Shown one piece after another: positions 44,387 to 53,410 of a stretch of 64,000 nt of DNA. The position numbers and the translations under genes are program-made. Source of the stretch: Chloroflexi bacterium TSY (GTDB lineage Bacteria > Chloroflexota > Anaerolineae > Caldilineales > Caldilineaceae); NCBI GenBank assembly GCA_019217005.1, contig JAHBNG010000045.1, positions 36,886-100,885 on the forward strand. Reading direction: 5' to 3'. Positions within the stretch are counted from its first letter, which is position 1; every line of letters begins with the position of its first letter. Under the pieces are notes generated by a model. That model had not been told where the DNA came from. It did not search any database and saw nothing but the letters and a program-made list of their open reading frames with translations.

Positions 44387-46795
44387 CTATCTTGATTCCA
44401 GAGTGAGTCGCTCTCCAGCTACCTTCTCGCGTCCAAAATGCATTGGCAAGTAAACAACGTCACGGTGACGTTCAATGAGATCATCATAGTGATCACTGAG
44501 CAGATGACCAGATTGTCCCGTGGTGTGCATAAAAAGGCTCTTGTCCAAGTTCGCTAGATCGACGATTTGCCGATAGCTCGGAACCCAATTTTGGTTGTAG
44601 AGATCATCAAAGTTTACGGGTGCCACGTTGATTGTATAGGTGTTTCCACCTGTTTCAATGGATCGGTGGAAGAATGGACGTAAGAAAGGGACTTGGCTAA
44701 ATGGATTGTGTGGGTATTGCGTTTTGTGTAAATCAGCCCATTGCCACTGATCCATATCTTGACCCAACCGATCACGTAAATCGTCTAGGGCCTGATCGAG
44801 AGCCAATTGAGCGAGGTCAGCGCAATTCTCCGTTGAAGGAGTGCGCACGTTGTCGCACCAACCTGCATGCTCGTCCGGATTGGCGTAGATTTCTGCAAGT
44901 AGAGTCGGATGTTTCCGGTTGGCCACCTCTTTGAAGAGCCCTTCGGGTAAATCATCTTCAAAGACCGCACGCCCTAAATGGACAAACCAGGCTTCATAAA
45001 TAGCTGCCGCAGGGCTTGTACCAGACGAGGTTCGATCCCAATTTTGCAGAAACGAAAGCGCCTGATTCCGACGAATGCTTTTCTCATCTTCTTCCTGGGT
45101 TGTTCCTTCCAGAGCATCTCCAATCGTCGACAACAAATTGGGGAGTAACGCATCGACCTGCGTACTGCGCTGATCGGCTTGTATGGCCATCATGTCGCTC
45201 ATCGTGACTTTTCGGCCATCGGCTGTCAATTCGGCGATCAGTTGCATGATGCGTTCAGCACGATACAGGGGTGACCACGAGTTTGAAAGAAAATAAGGAT
45301 AGGAATCGTCCACGACCCGGTTGTTTGCTGAGGCGATAAATCCCTGGTCAGGATTGAATGCTTGAGGCAAGTCCTCGAAAGGGATAAACCCTGTCCAACC
45401 ATATTCATCGTTCCAACCCGGTGATGGAAATGCTCCCGTTCCCTGATTCCGAATCGGAATCTGTCCCGGTACAAAATAACCAATATTGCCTTCGACATCT
45501 GCATAGACAAAGTTTTGGCTTGGCGCAACATAGTCGCGCATCGCATCCTTGAATTCTATCCAATTGCGTGCATAATTGATCGCTAAAAACGCTTCGAACG
45601 TTGTGTCATTTGGTGCGAGAGCCGTCCAGCGCATGGAGACAGGAAGGGTCGTCTCGCTCACATCGCTGATCAGTGGTCCATGTCTTGTCGCTCGGGCTGC
45701 CCAACGAATTGGTTCATCCATGCCATCGACGGAGATCAATTCTTCGATGATCTCCATATCCTGCCATTCACCATTGACCTCGACCTGATTTGGATTTGCG
45801 GGATTCAACCGTTCGATATAAAGATCCTGAACATCTGGATCGACGTTTGTCAACCCCCAGGCAATTTGTTCATTATGTCCAATGGCAATCCCCGGAAGAC
45901 CTGGCAGCGTGGCGCCAATCACATGTAGATTGTCTCCTTGGAGCTCGGCCAAATACCAGACCGAAGGAATGCGAGACCCTAAATGTGGATCGTTGGCTAG
46001 CAGCGGTTGCCCACTTTCCGTCCAATCACCACTGATCACCCAATTGTTGCTACCCACATCGATTCCACCAAGATGAAAATCCCGCTGAAGAATCGTATCA
46101 ATCTCCAGAACGGTTGCGACAAGGGGATCGGCTGAACGGGTTTGAGCCAATATGTTGATTCCGTCGACGGGATAGGGCTGGAGAAGATCGTTGGCACGCT
46201 CCGGACCCAAAATCTGACCCAGCTTCAAACGCAGCAATTCTTCGTCGTAATCGCCACCCAGATCCCACGCCATCATCTTGACCCAAACCAATGAATCAAA
46301 GACTGTCCAAGGCTCTGGCTCCACACCTAGAACCAAAAACTCTACAGGCAGCGTGTGGTTCTGTTTAAGCCAACTATTCACACCCGATGCATAGGCATCT
46401 AATGTATCTTGGGCCTGGGCATTCAAGGCTGGCCAAGCAGCCTGTGCCGCACGATAAACGCCGACTGTACGCAGAAATTGGTCAATCTTAAGCGTTTGTT
46501 CTCCCAATATTTCACTCAAGCGACCCGCGCCAACGCGGCGCTGAAACTCCATCTGCCACATACGATCTTGTGCATGGACGTAGCCCAATGCAAAAAATGC
46601 ATCATGATCGGTCGTGGCAAAAATGTGTGGAACACCATCCTCATCACGAATAATGTCGACTGTCCCATCAAGACCATCGATCGATATAGAACCACTGGTT
46701 TGGGGTAGACTCGAACGCAGATAGAGCCAGCCACCACCGACCAATATGAGAATTACTATGACAATACTAAAGAATATGAGAAACGTCCTACGCAT
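44387..46795 (-). CDS. penicillin acylase-family N-terminal nucleophile hydrolase
   Basis: 802 residues from MRRTFLIFFSIVIVILILVGG (46795); a longer open frame reaches into IS sequence and is rejected. Signal anchor at the N-terminus, alpha domain with VDIIRDEDGVPHIFATTDHDAFFALGYVHAQDRMWQMEFQRR. The autoprocessing site is G-S in DVGSNNWVISG (about residue 265), making Ser the N-terminal nucleophile of the beta subunit, then DPHLGSRIPSVWY. Secreted or periplasm-side amidase; may cleave acyl-homoserine lactones or other N-acyl compounds. The IS at 46879-48512 lies only about 80 bp upstream and may have replaced its promoter. Confidence 0.9.
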   Translation of the reverse strand: MRRTFLIFFSIVIVILILVGGGWLYLRSSLPQTSGSISIDGLDGTVDIIRDEDGVPHIFATTDHDAFFALGYVHAQDRMWQMEFQRRVGAGRLSEILGEQTLKIDQFLRTVGVYRAAQAAWPALNAQAQDTLDAYASGVNSWLKQNHTLPVEFLVLGVEPEPWTVFDSLVWVKMMAWDLGGDYDEELLRLKLGQILGPERANDLLQPYPVDGINILAQTRSADPLVATVLEIDTILQRDFHLGGIDVGSNNWVISGDWTESGQPLLANDPHLGSRIPSVWYLAELQGDNLHVIGATLPGLPGIAIGHNEQIAWGLTNVDPDVQDLYIERLNPANPNQVEVNGEWQDMEIIEELISVDGMDEPIRWAARATRHGPLISDVSETTLPVSMRWTALAPNDTTFEAFLAINYARNWIEFKDAMRDYVAPSQNFVYADVEGNIGYFVPGQIPIRNQGTGAFPSPGWNDEYGWTGFIPFEDLPQAFNPDQGFIASANNRVVDDSYPYFLSNSWSPLYRAERIMQLIAELTADGRKVTMSDMMAIQADQRSTQVDALLPNLLSTIGDALEGTTQEEDEKSIRRNQALSFLQNWDRTSSGTSPAAAIYEAWFVHLGRAVFEDDLPEGLFKEVANRKHPTLLAEIYANPDEHAGWCDNVRTPSTENCADLAQLALDQALDDLRDRLGQDMDQWQWADLHKTQYPHNPFSQVPFLRPFFHRSIETGGNTYTINVAPVNFDDLYNQNWVPSYRQIVDLANLDKSLFMHTTGQSGHLLSDHYDDLIERHRDVVYLPMHFGREKVAGERLTLESR

Positions 46796-46878
46796 TGACT
46801 TGAACCATCTTTTGGGGAGTTTTGGCGTCGTGTTGCATAGTTTTACCATGAATTGACAGAATTTCAAATATTTAAAAG

Positions 46879-48512
46879 GGGCTGGTTCAGAAATAGGTTG
46901 ACAAAGAAGAGAGTACGTTAACAAGAGAATAGGTTAGAGAAAGAGGCTCCTGTTCAGGCAAAATAAGGGTGTTCAGACCAAAATAGCCAAAAAGGAGCCT
47001 CTAAATGTCAGAGTATCGAACAGACCCCCTATCATTGTCAACCCGAATCGATCTTGCGTTGGAAATGCTCAACCCGAATCGAGAGTGGGGGAGAGTGAGC
47101 GAACTGTCAACGGCGTACAATGTGTCTCGAACGTGGCTCTATAAGTTGAGAGAGAGCGGTGAAGCGGCGCTGAAAGCGATCTTGTCGCCAGTGAGTCCAG
47201 GACCGCAGCCGAAAAGCCATGTGATCGAAGTGGATGAGACGTTCATCCGACGAACCATAACGGTGTTGCCGATGCTGCGAGGAAGCGTACGAGATATCCA
47301 AAGGGGGTTGGGGTTGCTGCTAGGTGTGGAGCGGTCGGTGGGATTCATCCAAGGGACGCTGGCGGAAGTTGGAGAACTGGCATCGGCGTACAATGAGAGC
47401 ATGGTGCCGACGCTGCCGGTGTTGGGGGAAGCGGATGAAATTTTCTGTGGCGACCAACCGTGCCTGACGGTGGTGGACGGAGCATCGTTTGCGCTGTTGA
47501 ATATCTCAGCAGCCGATGCCCGAGATGAAACAACATGGGGGGTTGAAGTTTCTCGAATTGCTCGAGCGAGGCATCACCTTTGATGACTTGGTGACCGATG
47601 GGGCTTTGGGCATTCAGGCAGGAGCCAAGGCAGCGGGGATGAATGCGCCACACTCCTATGACCTCTTTCACCAAATGCAGAATGGCACCAAAATCACCCA
47701 ACGTCTGGAGAGAGAAATGGACCAGGCCATGACCGACCGTGACGTAGCTTGGCAAGAGTTGGACGAGCAGACTGCTCCTGCACGTCGCCCTGGGCGACCA
47801 CGCAAATGCACAGTGACTCTCGAGGTTGCCGACCAAACGGTGCTGACAGCAGTTGACTTGCACGAGAACTGGACATGGCTTCTCCGAACGGTCCGTCAGG
47901 CACTGGAGCCGATTTCACCGACCGGGCAGCTTGTCAACACAGATGCCGCGCAACAAACCATTCTGGCTGCCACCCAACTTATGATGGAGATGAACCGCGA
48001 TGAAATTGCACACTTTGCCACCCAACTGCAGCAGAATCTACCTACATTGCTGGCTCCCCTCCGCCAGAACCTCTCACCTGAGTACGAAGCCTTCATCACA
48101 CACCTCTGGACTTATCGCCATGACCATCAACTTCCCATTGAACAGCTTTTCCCTCCCTCATTGCAGCCTATGGCTCTTGCCTTCTGGCATGCACTGGATC
48201 GCTTCCATCGGGCTTCTTCTCTAGCTGAATCCTTTCATGCTTGGCTCAGGCCCTTTCTTGCAATCCATCGCTCTTTGCCCGATTGGTTGGCCGCTCTTTA
48301 CAGCTCTTTTGGAATCATCGCACCTTCTCACGTGGCAAACGCTCCGGTCACTCACCCTTAGAACTGGCTACCGATTCCTATGTCTCTTCTTTGGCTGACG
48401 CCCTTGATGCCATTCTTCAGCCTCAACAGCAACTGGCTCTTTAACCTATTCTCTTTTTAACGTGCCCATTTCAATTTTGTAAACCTAACTCATCCCTTGT
48501 TCTGAACCTGCC
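46879..48512 (+). mobile_element. DDE insertion sequence with MITE-like ends
   Basis: Ends GGGCTGGTTCAGAA and the complement of GGGCAGGTTCAGAA, with AGGTTTACAAAA just inside the right end; 8-bp target duplication TTTAAAAG (46871-46878, 48513-48520). Length 1634 bp. The terminal sequence and 8-bp duplication match the 155-bp MITEs at 20289 and 59687. Confidence 0.9.
47005..48444 (+). pseudogene. DDE transposase of an unassigned (ISNCY-like) family, two frameshifts
   Basis: Frame 1 (47005-47583): helix-turn-helix EWGRVSELSTAYNVSRTWLYKLRES and VIEVDETFIRRT, then EADEIFCGDQPCLTVVDGASF (likely catalytic Asp). Frame 2 (to 48361): TFDDLVTDGALGIQAGAKAAG (second Asp), a long helical region and RASSLAESFHAWLRPFLAIH (Glu). 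Frame 3 (to 48444): NHRTFSRGKRSGHSPLELA. Breaks are near 47530 and 48300, the first within a G run. ATG follows AAAAAGGAG. One conserved ORF is implied if the indels are errors. Confidence 0.7.
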
Positions 48513-48627
48513 CTTTAAAAGCTATCCGAAAAGTAGGTGTGCGTTCTTGTCTCTTTGTTTTGTTCCAGGTACAATCGTGTTATCGGAAAAATAATAGATA
48601 GATAGGCTAAACCAAAAAAATAAATAA

Positions 48628-49834
48628 TTATACGCGAACGAGAGAATGGAGAGGGGGAATAAGGACAAACCATTTTTCTAAACCAGGTAAACGTTGGAAG
48701 CGTTGTTCCAAACGGTCCATCTCTTTCTGAGTGAGTTTGACGCCGGTCTCATAAAGAGTGGAATTCAGGTGAACGAAGGGTTGTAGTTGGTTAAAGCGAA
48801 AAGAACGGGCAAAATTGAGAACGGTCTCAAGAGAATCGAGAAGAGAACCGTTCCAGTGTTTTTCAAGATGGCCCCAAACCCGTTCGATGGGGTTGTATTT
48901 ACTGTGATAAGGAGGGTAGCAGGCGAGCTGAATAGAGAGACGATAGTGCTCAACAAACTGAGTGAGACGATACATAAACTGAGTCCGACGGGTATGATTT
49001 TCGGGACCATTGTCCTGATTGATCACGAGGGTCTTGACGTGAGGAAAGTGTTCACGTACGCTTTCCCAAAAATCAATCAGGCAGTCGACAATAAAGTCAC
49101 TAGTCACTTTCGACTGAGTCAAGTAAAGAAAGAGTTCCTTGGTTGAAGGGAGGTAAATGCCAAAAGGAGTGACTTTCTCGGTCTTCTTATCTTGAAAGTC
49201 ATGATCGAGCGCTTTGACAACCACTCGACTTATCCCTTCTCTCGAGAAACGGTCAAGTAAAATCGTCGCTTTGGCATCCCAAGAGAGGCGCAGAACCGTC
49301 TCGTCTGCATCCGCTTCTTGATTGATCTGATGAATTCTATCAAAGATCGCATCGGTCTCTGGGATCTTTTTCACTGGTTGACTTTTTTGACCCGGTTTGA
49401 GCCATAGCCTAACTCATTGAGCTTCAAGCGGATGGCCTCTTCGCCAGGCAATTCCTCATCTGTGTATCCTTTCTGCTCGATGAGCTGGGTACGCATTTCG
49501 GCGGCGGTTAGTCGAGTGTACAATTGGGGGGGTGGGATCGGTCTGGCTGAATTGATCGGCGATTTCAACCATATCGGCCAGTAAAGTGGGGATATGGTCT
49601 TCGGCTTTTGCGACCACGTCGGTGGCTTTGGTCGACATAACAGAAGCCGCCTTCTAGTTCTTCCAGGGCTTTGGCTATCGTCGCCCGATTCCAGCCCAAC
49701 TCTCGTTCTGCTTTCGTCGGACTCCCTTCGCATATCGTTTTGACCGTTTGGGCCATGAAGTGCCTTCTTTCGTATCCACTTAACATGGCCTTCGTCTCTT
49801 TCAAGACTTCAACCATTTCTGGCGAGATTGTCAT
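48628..49834 (-). pseudogene. ISAzo13-like transposase, copy 2
   Basis: The best-preserved copy: 48628-49374 encodes 248 continuous residues covering all three DDE motifs (LSWDAKATI, VINQDNGPEN, KYNPIERVWGHLEKHWNG). The N-terminal ORF (49565-49834) and a linker frame (49371-49733) are out of phase because of C-run differences (CCCC near 49592 and a G run near 49530). Copy 3 joins these same segments in one frame, giving the consensus PYPTLLADMVEIADQFSQTDP. Confidence 0.8.
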
Positions 49835-49887
49835 TTTTGCTCCTTTTGGAGAGCTAGTTTAACACCTTCTCGCGTATATTTTATTTT

Positions 49888-49991
49888 CAGTAGCAGCAAA
49901 AGTCGGGTACAAATTTTTCATGCAAACAGAGGGCTGCTCTAGGATTTCACCCCTTATGGTCATTTTTTGTACCCGACTTTTGCCGTAGCTG
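49888..49991. mobile_element. 104-bp MITE nested in ISAzo13-like copy 2
   Basis: Ends CAGTAGCAGCAAAAGTCGGG and the complement of CAGCTACGGCAAAAGTCGGG, with the shared block GCAAAAGTCGGGTACAAA. Flanked by an 8-bp duplication TTTATTTT. Absent from the same position in copies 1 and 3. Confidence 0.85.
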
Positions 49992-50033
49992 TTTATTTTT
50001 TGGATTGGCCATAGATCCCGAGGGCAATGAGTA

Positions 50034-50540
50034 ATGGCCAAAAGTAATCCCAGTCTCATCCAAGCGCTGCGCGAAACAGCGAGTCGGCTAGAGCAAGGTG
50101 CCAGGTATGAATGGGGCCATATGGGGCGTTGTAACTGCGGGCATCTGGTCCAAACACTGACTGATATGAGTGACTATGAAATCGTTCAATCGATTGACTT
50201 TGAGACAGCGGAATGGACTGAGCACGCCAAGGATTATTGTGAAGGTACGGGACACAAAGTGGATGATCTTTTCAGCATTCTCTCTCGTGTCGGCTTCAGC
50301 TATCAGGATGTGATCCAGTTGGAGAATCTGGCCGACAAACGCGTGCTGGACCAATTGCGCTCAACCGACAGGCCTCGTTATCTTACCCGCAACAATGTGG
50401 CGCATGTTCAACTCTACATGAATACGTTGGCTGACCTCTTAGAGTCAGACAGCATCCTGCATCCCATAACCGAATCTTCTTCTCAAGAAAATGAATTCGC
50501 GCCCATTGCGTCAGCCGATGTGAATGCCGAATTGAATTAG
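50034..50540 (+). CDS. conserved hypothetical protein with CNCG motif
   Basis: 168 residues. MAKSNPSLIQALRETASRLEQGARYEWGHMGRCNCGHLVQTLT is a recognisable conserved protein found in several phyla; later LENLADKRVLDQL. The Cys-x-Cys may bind metal. Function unknown. The IS end lies 23 bp before the ATG, so the native promoter has been separated from the gene. Confidence 0.75.
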   Translation: MAKSNPSLIQALRETASRLEQGARYEWGHMGRCNCGHLVQTLTDMSDYEIVQSIDFETAEWTEHAKDYCEGTGHKVDDLFSILSRVGFSYQDVIQLENLADKRVLDQLRSTDRPRYLTRNNVAHVQLYMNTLADLLESDSILHPITESSSQENEFAPIASADVNAELN

Positions 50541-50568
50541 ACATGAAAATTACCGACATCCAAAAAAA

Positions 50569-50642
50569 GAGTTGCAAGATGACAGCTCTCTCACCTTGCA
50601 ACTCCATAACTTGGCTCTTCAGGAATTCAGGGGGTTGACAAA
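50569..50642. repeat. hairpin repeat, related to 56491-56568 in inverted orientation
   Basis: GAGTTGCAAG and CTTGCAACTC form a 10-bp stem (50569-50604), then TTGGCTCTTCAGGAATTCAG and GGGGTTGACA. The reverse complement of 56491-56568 has the same layout (GAGTGGCAAA hairpin, TTGGCTCTTCAGGAACTCAG, GGGGTTGACA). Confidence 0.65.
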
Positions 50643-50658
50643 CGCAGAAAAGGTTAGC

Positions 50659-50721
50659 GCCGGTTGAGTGGCGGAACCGTATCGAAACCAAAGCGGGTCT
50701 ACCCCTTGAGATCCGGTTGAG
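50659..50721. repeat. interspersed inverted repeat, copy 2
   Basis: GCCGGTTGAGTGGCGGAACC and GTATCGAAACCAAAGCGGGT match the left half of 43336-43420; the right half is mostly lost. Confidence 0.55.
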
Positions 50722-50739
50722 CCCATAACTTTTGGGTGT

Positions 50740-50816
50740 ATACCACAAAGTGTGCAAATGGAACAGGTTCTCTAATTGAGTGATCTCCATTTACACACTT
50801 CGGGACACACTTTGCA
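50740..50816. repeat. short repeat with ACCACAAAGTGTG / TTACACACTT arms
   Basis: ACCACAAAGTGTGCAAATGGA and TCCATTTACACACTTCGG are inverted arms. A similar unit is at 51012-51090, and a partial one at about 56688-56740. Lies just after the small gene at 50829 on its transcription path. Confidence 0.5.
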
Positions 50817-50828
50817 CTAACTGTTTGC

Positions 50829-50975
50829 CTATTTCAGCCCCACCTGCCGTTCGATGGCATCGAGCCGTTTGATCAACTCTTCGATATGTAGCAAGATCTG
50901 ACCAATTGCTTGATCGGCTGTGATCTCTGCTAACTCCCACATACGAATGATTTGTGCCAGGTCATATTTACTCAT
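50829..50975 (-). CDS. small coiled-coil protein (48 residues)
   Basis: MSKYDLAQIIRMWELAEITADQAIGQILLHIEELIKRLDAIERQVGLK. AAAGGAG stands four bases before the ATG, an excellent site. The whole chain is one or two amphipathic helices with heptad spacing in the second half, so it probably oligomerises. No family recognised. It lies between two copies of a short repeat. Confidence 0.6.
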   Translation of the reverse strand: MSKYDLAQIIRMWELAEITADQAIGQILLHIEELIKRLDAIERQVGLK

Positions 50976-51011
50976 AGTGCTCCTTTACAACTGTGACCTG
51001 TCGGATAAATT

Positions 51012-51090
51012 GAGTGTGGACCACAAAGAGTGAAAATGAACACCGCTCAGTCAAAGGACCGCTCTATTTACACACATTGGGACACACTTC
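51012..51090. repeat. short repeat with ACCACAAAGAGTG / TTACACACAT arms, second copy
   Basis: Similar to 50740-50816: GTGTGGACCACAAAGAGTG, then CCGCTCAGTCAAAGGACCGC, then TTTACACACATTGGGACACA. The CTCAGTCA block also occurs in the partial copy near 56710. Confidence 0.5.
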
Positions 51091-51276
51091 CGATAAATTT
51101 GGATCGATTGATATGCGCAATATCTCAGTGCAATGCCTAGATTTATCCGAACCTTTTGTGATTTGCTCGTCAGATTTCAAAGACGAGCCTTCAGATTAAG
51201 CGATTAAATCGCAAACACAGAACACGCTAGCGTGTTGGTATTTTACACCTATACGTGTAGTTTGTCAAGTTGTAAA

Positions 51277-51774
51277 TCAAGATTGATTCGGTTTTTCTTC
51301 CCCAAAGGAAATCCCCGCTCGTTCAGCGACGATCGTCAACAATTTCGACATTGCGCGAGTCGGCTTATACATGCCGGTTTCCCATTCGCTAACGGTCTGT
51401 TGACGTACACTCAGTTCGTCTGCGAGCTCTGTTTGCGTCATGCCCAAATCATTCCGCACAGTCTTAATCAACTCTCCATCCCAAACGATTTCACCATTTC
51501 GCCATTGAAGATTATACTCAAGATTTGGTTTCCGAAATGTGACTGCACCATCATCAAAATCTACATCTTCTGCATGGTATCCTGCTCCCATCCAAGCTGC
51601 TGCCTGCACAGCGCCGCTGCCGCGGTTGCTCCACCAAGGCCGGCCTGTGCGGGCTGATTTTGGTAGCGTTTGACCAATCATCTCTTCAATCTCATCAAAC
51701 GTTAGCCTCAGCTCATCTGCATCATGTTGACGTAAAAAGAGATGAAGTGGGTAATATTTGCTTCCTTTATTCAT
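51277..51774 (-). CDS. DUF7662 domain plus XRE helix-turn-helix regulator
   Basis: 165 residues from MNKGSKYYPL (51774). N-terminal domain LHLFLRQHDADELRLTFDEIEEMIGQTLPKSARTGRPWWSNRGSGAVQAAAWMGAGY is of the DUF7662 type. C-terminal XRE HTH LIKTVRNDLGMTQTELADELSVRQQTVSEWETGMYKPTRAMSKLL. The combination suggests a sequence-specific regulator whose first domain senses or binds something else; a stand-alone antitoxin-like role is possible. Confidence 0.75.
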   Translation of the reverse strand: MNKGSKYYPLHLFLRQHDADELRLTFDEIEEMIGQTLPKSARTGRPWWSNRGSGAVQAAAWMGAGYHAEDVDFDDGAVTFRKPNLEYNLQWRNGEIVWDGELIKTVRNDLGMTQTELADELSVRQQTVSEWETGMYKPTRAMSKLLTIVAERAGISFGEEKPNQS

Positions 51775-51966
51775 CTTGACTATCTCGCGTCTATTTCTAA
51801 CTTTTACTCTCACTACCCACATTTTCAGTGATCGTGGGATTCTTCGCTAATCTAATCGGTTCAAGCGGAGTAGCTCAGGCAGAGAAGCGGGCTCAAACGA
51901 TGTAAATTGGCTCGAATACCCGCTCAAGAATGACACGTACGAATGTTTTGTGGGGTAGTGAGACTT

Positions 51967-53409
51967 TTACTTACGCCAATATGATGGCGAGAACAGGATC
52001 ACAACCGTGAAAACCTCCAGCCGACCCATTAGCATCAAAAAGGACAAGATCCATTTTCCCAAGGACGGAATCGATGCAAAATTATCAGTTGGACCGACAG
52101 TTCCTAAGCCAGGCCCGATGTTGCCCAAACAGGCCACAACGGCCCCCAATGAAGAGAGTAAATCGAGCCCCAAAAAAGACATGATCAAAACACCCGTGGT
52201 GAAAATTGTCATAAAGAGCACGAAGAATCCGGCGATGTTTGTGACCACTTCGCGAGGGACTGTTACGCCATCTTGACGAACTGGCAACACTGCATGGGGA
52301 TGAATCAGTTGGGTGATCTCATTGACAATCAACTTCAGCATGAGGTAAATGCGCATAATTTTCATACCCCCTGCTGTCGAACCGGCAGAACCACCGATAA
52401 ACATCAACCCAAACAGGATAAATTGAGAACTGTATGACCACTGCTCGTAATCCGCTGTGCCAAAGCCCGTCGTCGTCACAATAGACACGACCTGAAACAT
52501 GGTATCGCGTAGCCCTCGCCCAATGCTATCATATTGTGTAAAGATCGTGTCAATCCCGATTAAGAGCGTCGCTCCACCCAAAATCGCCAGATAAATGTGG
52601 AACTCCCTGTTGCGGAAATAGGCCGACCACTCCCCACGTAAGAAGCGATAGTGGAGTGCGAAATTGCTCCCTGCTAAGAACATAAACACTAGAATGACGA
52701 TGTCGATATAAGCACTTCGAAATCCCCCCACGCTTGCATTCAGTGTTGAATACCCTCCGGTGGCCATTGTCCCGAATGTGTGACACAGGGCATGAAAGAG
52801 ATTCATCCCGCCCAGCATCAAGAGCACAGTTTCGATTGCCGAGAGCAATAGATAAACGCCCCAAAGCAACTTGGCTGTTTGCGCGACTCTTGGTGTTAGC
52901 TTATCAGTCACTGGACCTGGAACTTCGGCCTTAAAGAGCTGCATGCCGCCGACGCCAAGAAACGGCAAGATCGCAACTGACAGCACCACAATACCCATGC
53001 CGCCCAACCAATGTGTCAAACTACGCCAAAAAAGTAGCCCCTCTGGCAATGCCTCGATATCTTCCAAGATTGTTGAGCCAGTTGTTGTAAAGCCCGACAT
53101 AGTCTCAAAGAATGCATCGGTAAATGAGGGTATTTGCGATGAGAAGAGAAATGGCATGCTCCCAAAAAGAGCAGCTGCAAGCCAGCCAAACGTGACAATC
53201 GCAAATCCCTCCTTGGCGCGCAAATCTTGATCAAGCTGAGTCAAGCGTGTTGCAAGCAATCCGCACCCAAAGGTTATGGCCGCGCTGATTAAAAACGCAC
53301 TATAGCTACCATCCCCGTAATAAAGTGAAAAGGGGATGGGCAGCAACATGGTTGCCGCAATAGATATGAGCAATCGGCCCAAGAGATGAATGACACTCGT
53401 GATATGCAT
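51967..53409 (-). CDS. trkH: Trk/Ktr potassium uptake membrane subunit TrkH
   Basis: 480 residues with four M1-P-M2 repeats: selectivity-loop residues in FETMSGFTTTGST, HTFGTMATGGYST, VVSIVTTTGFGTADY and VACLGNIGPGLGTVG. GGSAGSTAGGMKIMR is the TrkH-specific stretch. The C-terminus (LMGRLEVFTVVILFSPSYW) is complete. Starts at the last base of the TrkA gene; the two form one operon for K+ uptake. Confidence 0.92.
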   Translation of the reverse strand: MHITSVIHLLGRLLISIAATMLLPIPFSLYYGDGSYSAFLISAAITFGCGLLATRLTQLDQDLRAKEGFAIVTFGWLAAALFGSMPFLFSSQIPSFTDAFFETMSGFTTTGSTILEDIEALPEGLLFWRSLTHWLGGMGIVVLSVAILPFLGVGGMQLFKAEVPGPVTDKLTPRVAQTAKLLWGVYLLLSAIETVLLMLGGMNLFHALCHTFGTMATGGYSTLNASVGGFRSAYIDIVILVFMFLAGSNFALHYRFLRGEWSAYFRNREFHIYLAILGGATLLIGIDTIFTQYDSIGRGLRDTMFQVVSIVTTTGFGTADYEQWSYSSQFILFGLMFIGGSAGSTAGGMKIMRIYLMLKLIVNEITQLIHPHAVLPVRQDGVTVPREVVTNIAGFFVLFMTIFTTGVLIMSFLGLDLLSSLGAVVACLGNIGPGLGTVGPTDNFASIPSLGKWILSFLMLMGRLEVFTVVILFSPSYWRK

Positions 53410-53410
53410 G

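Larger units (their letters stand above)
48605..50010 (-). mobile_element. ISAzo13-like insertion sequence, copy 2 (contains a MITE)
   Basis: Ends GGCTAAACCAAAAAAATAA at 48605 and the complement of GGCCAATCC at 50010, flanked by ATA on both sides. Length 1406 bp, of which 112 bp are the MITE at 49888-49991 plus its duplicated target. Confidence 0.88.
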
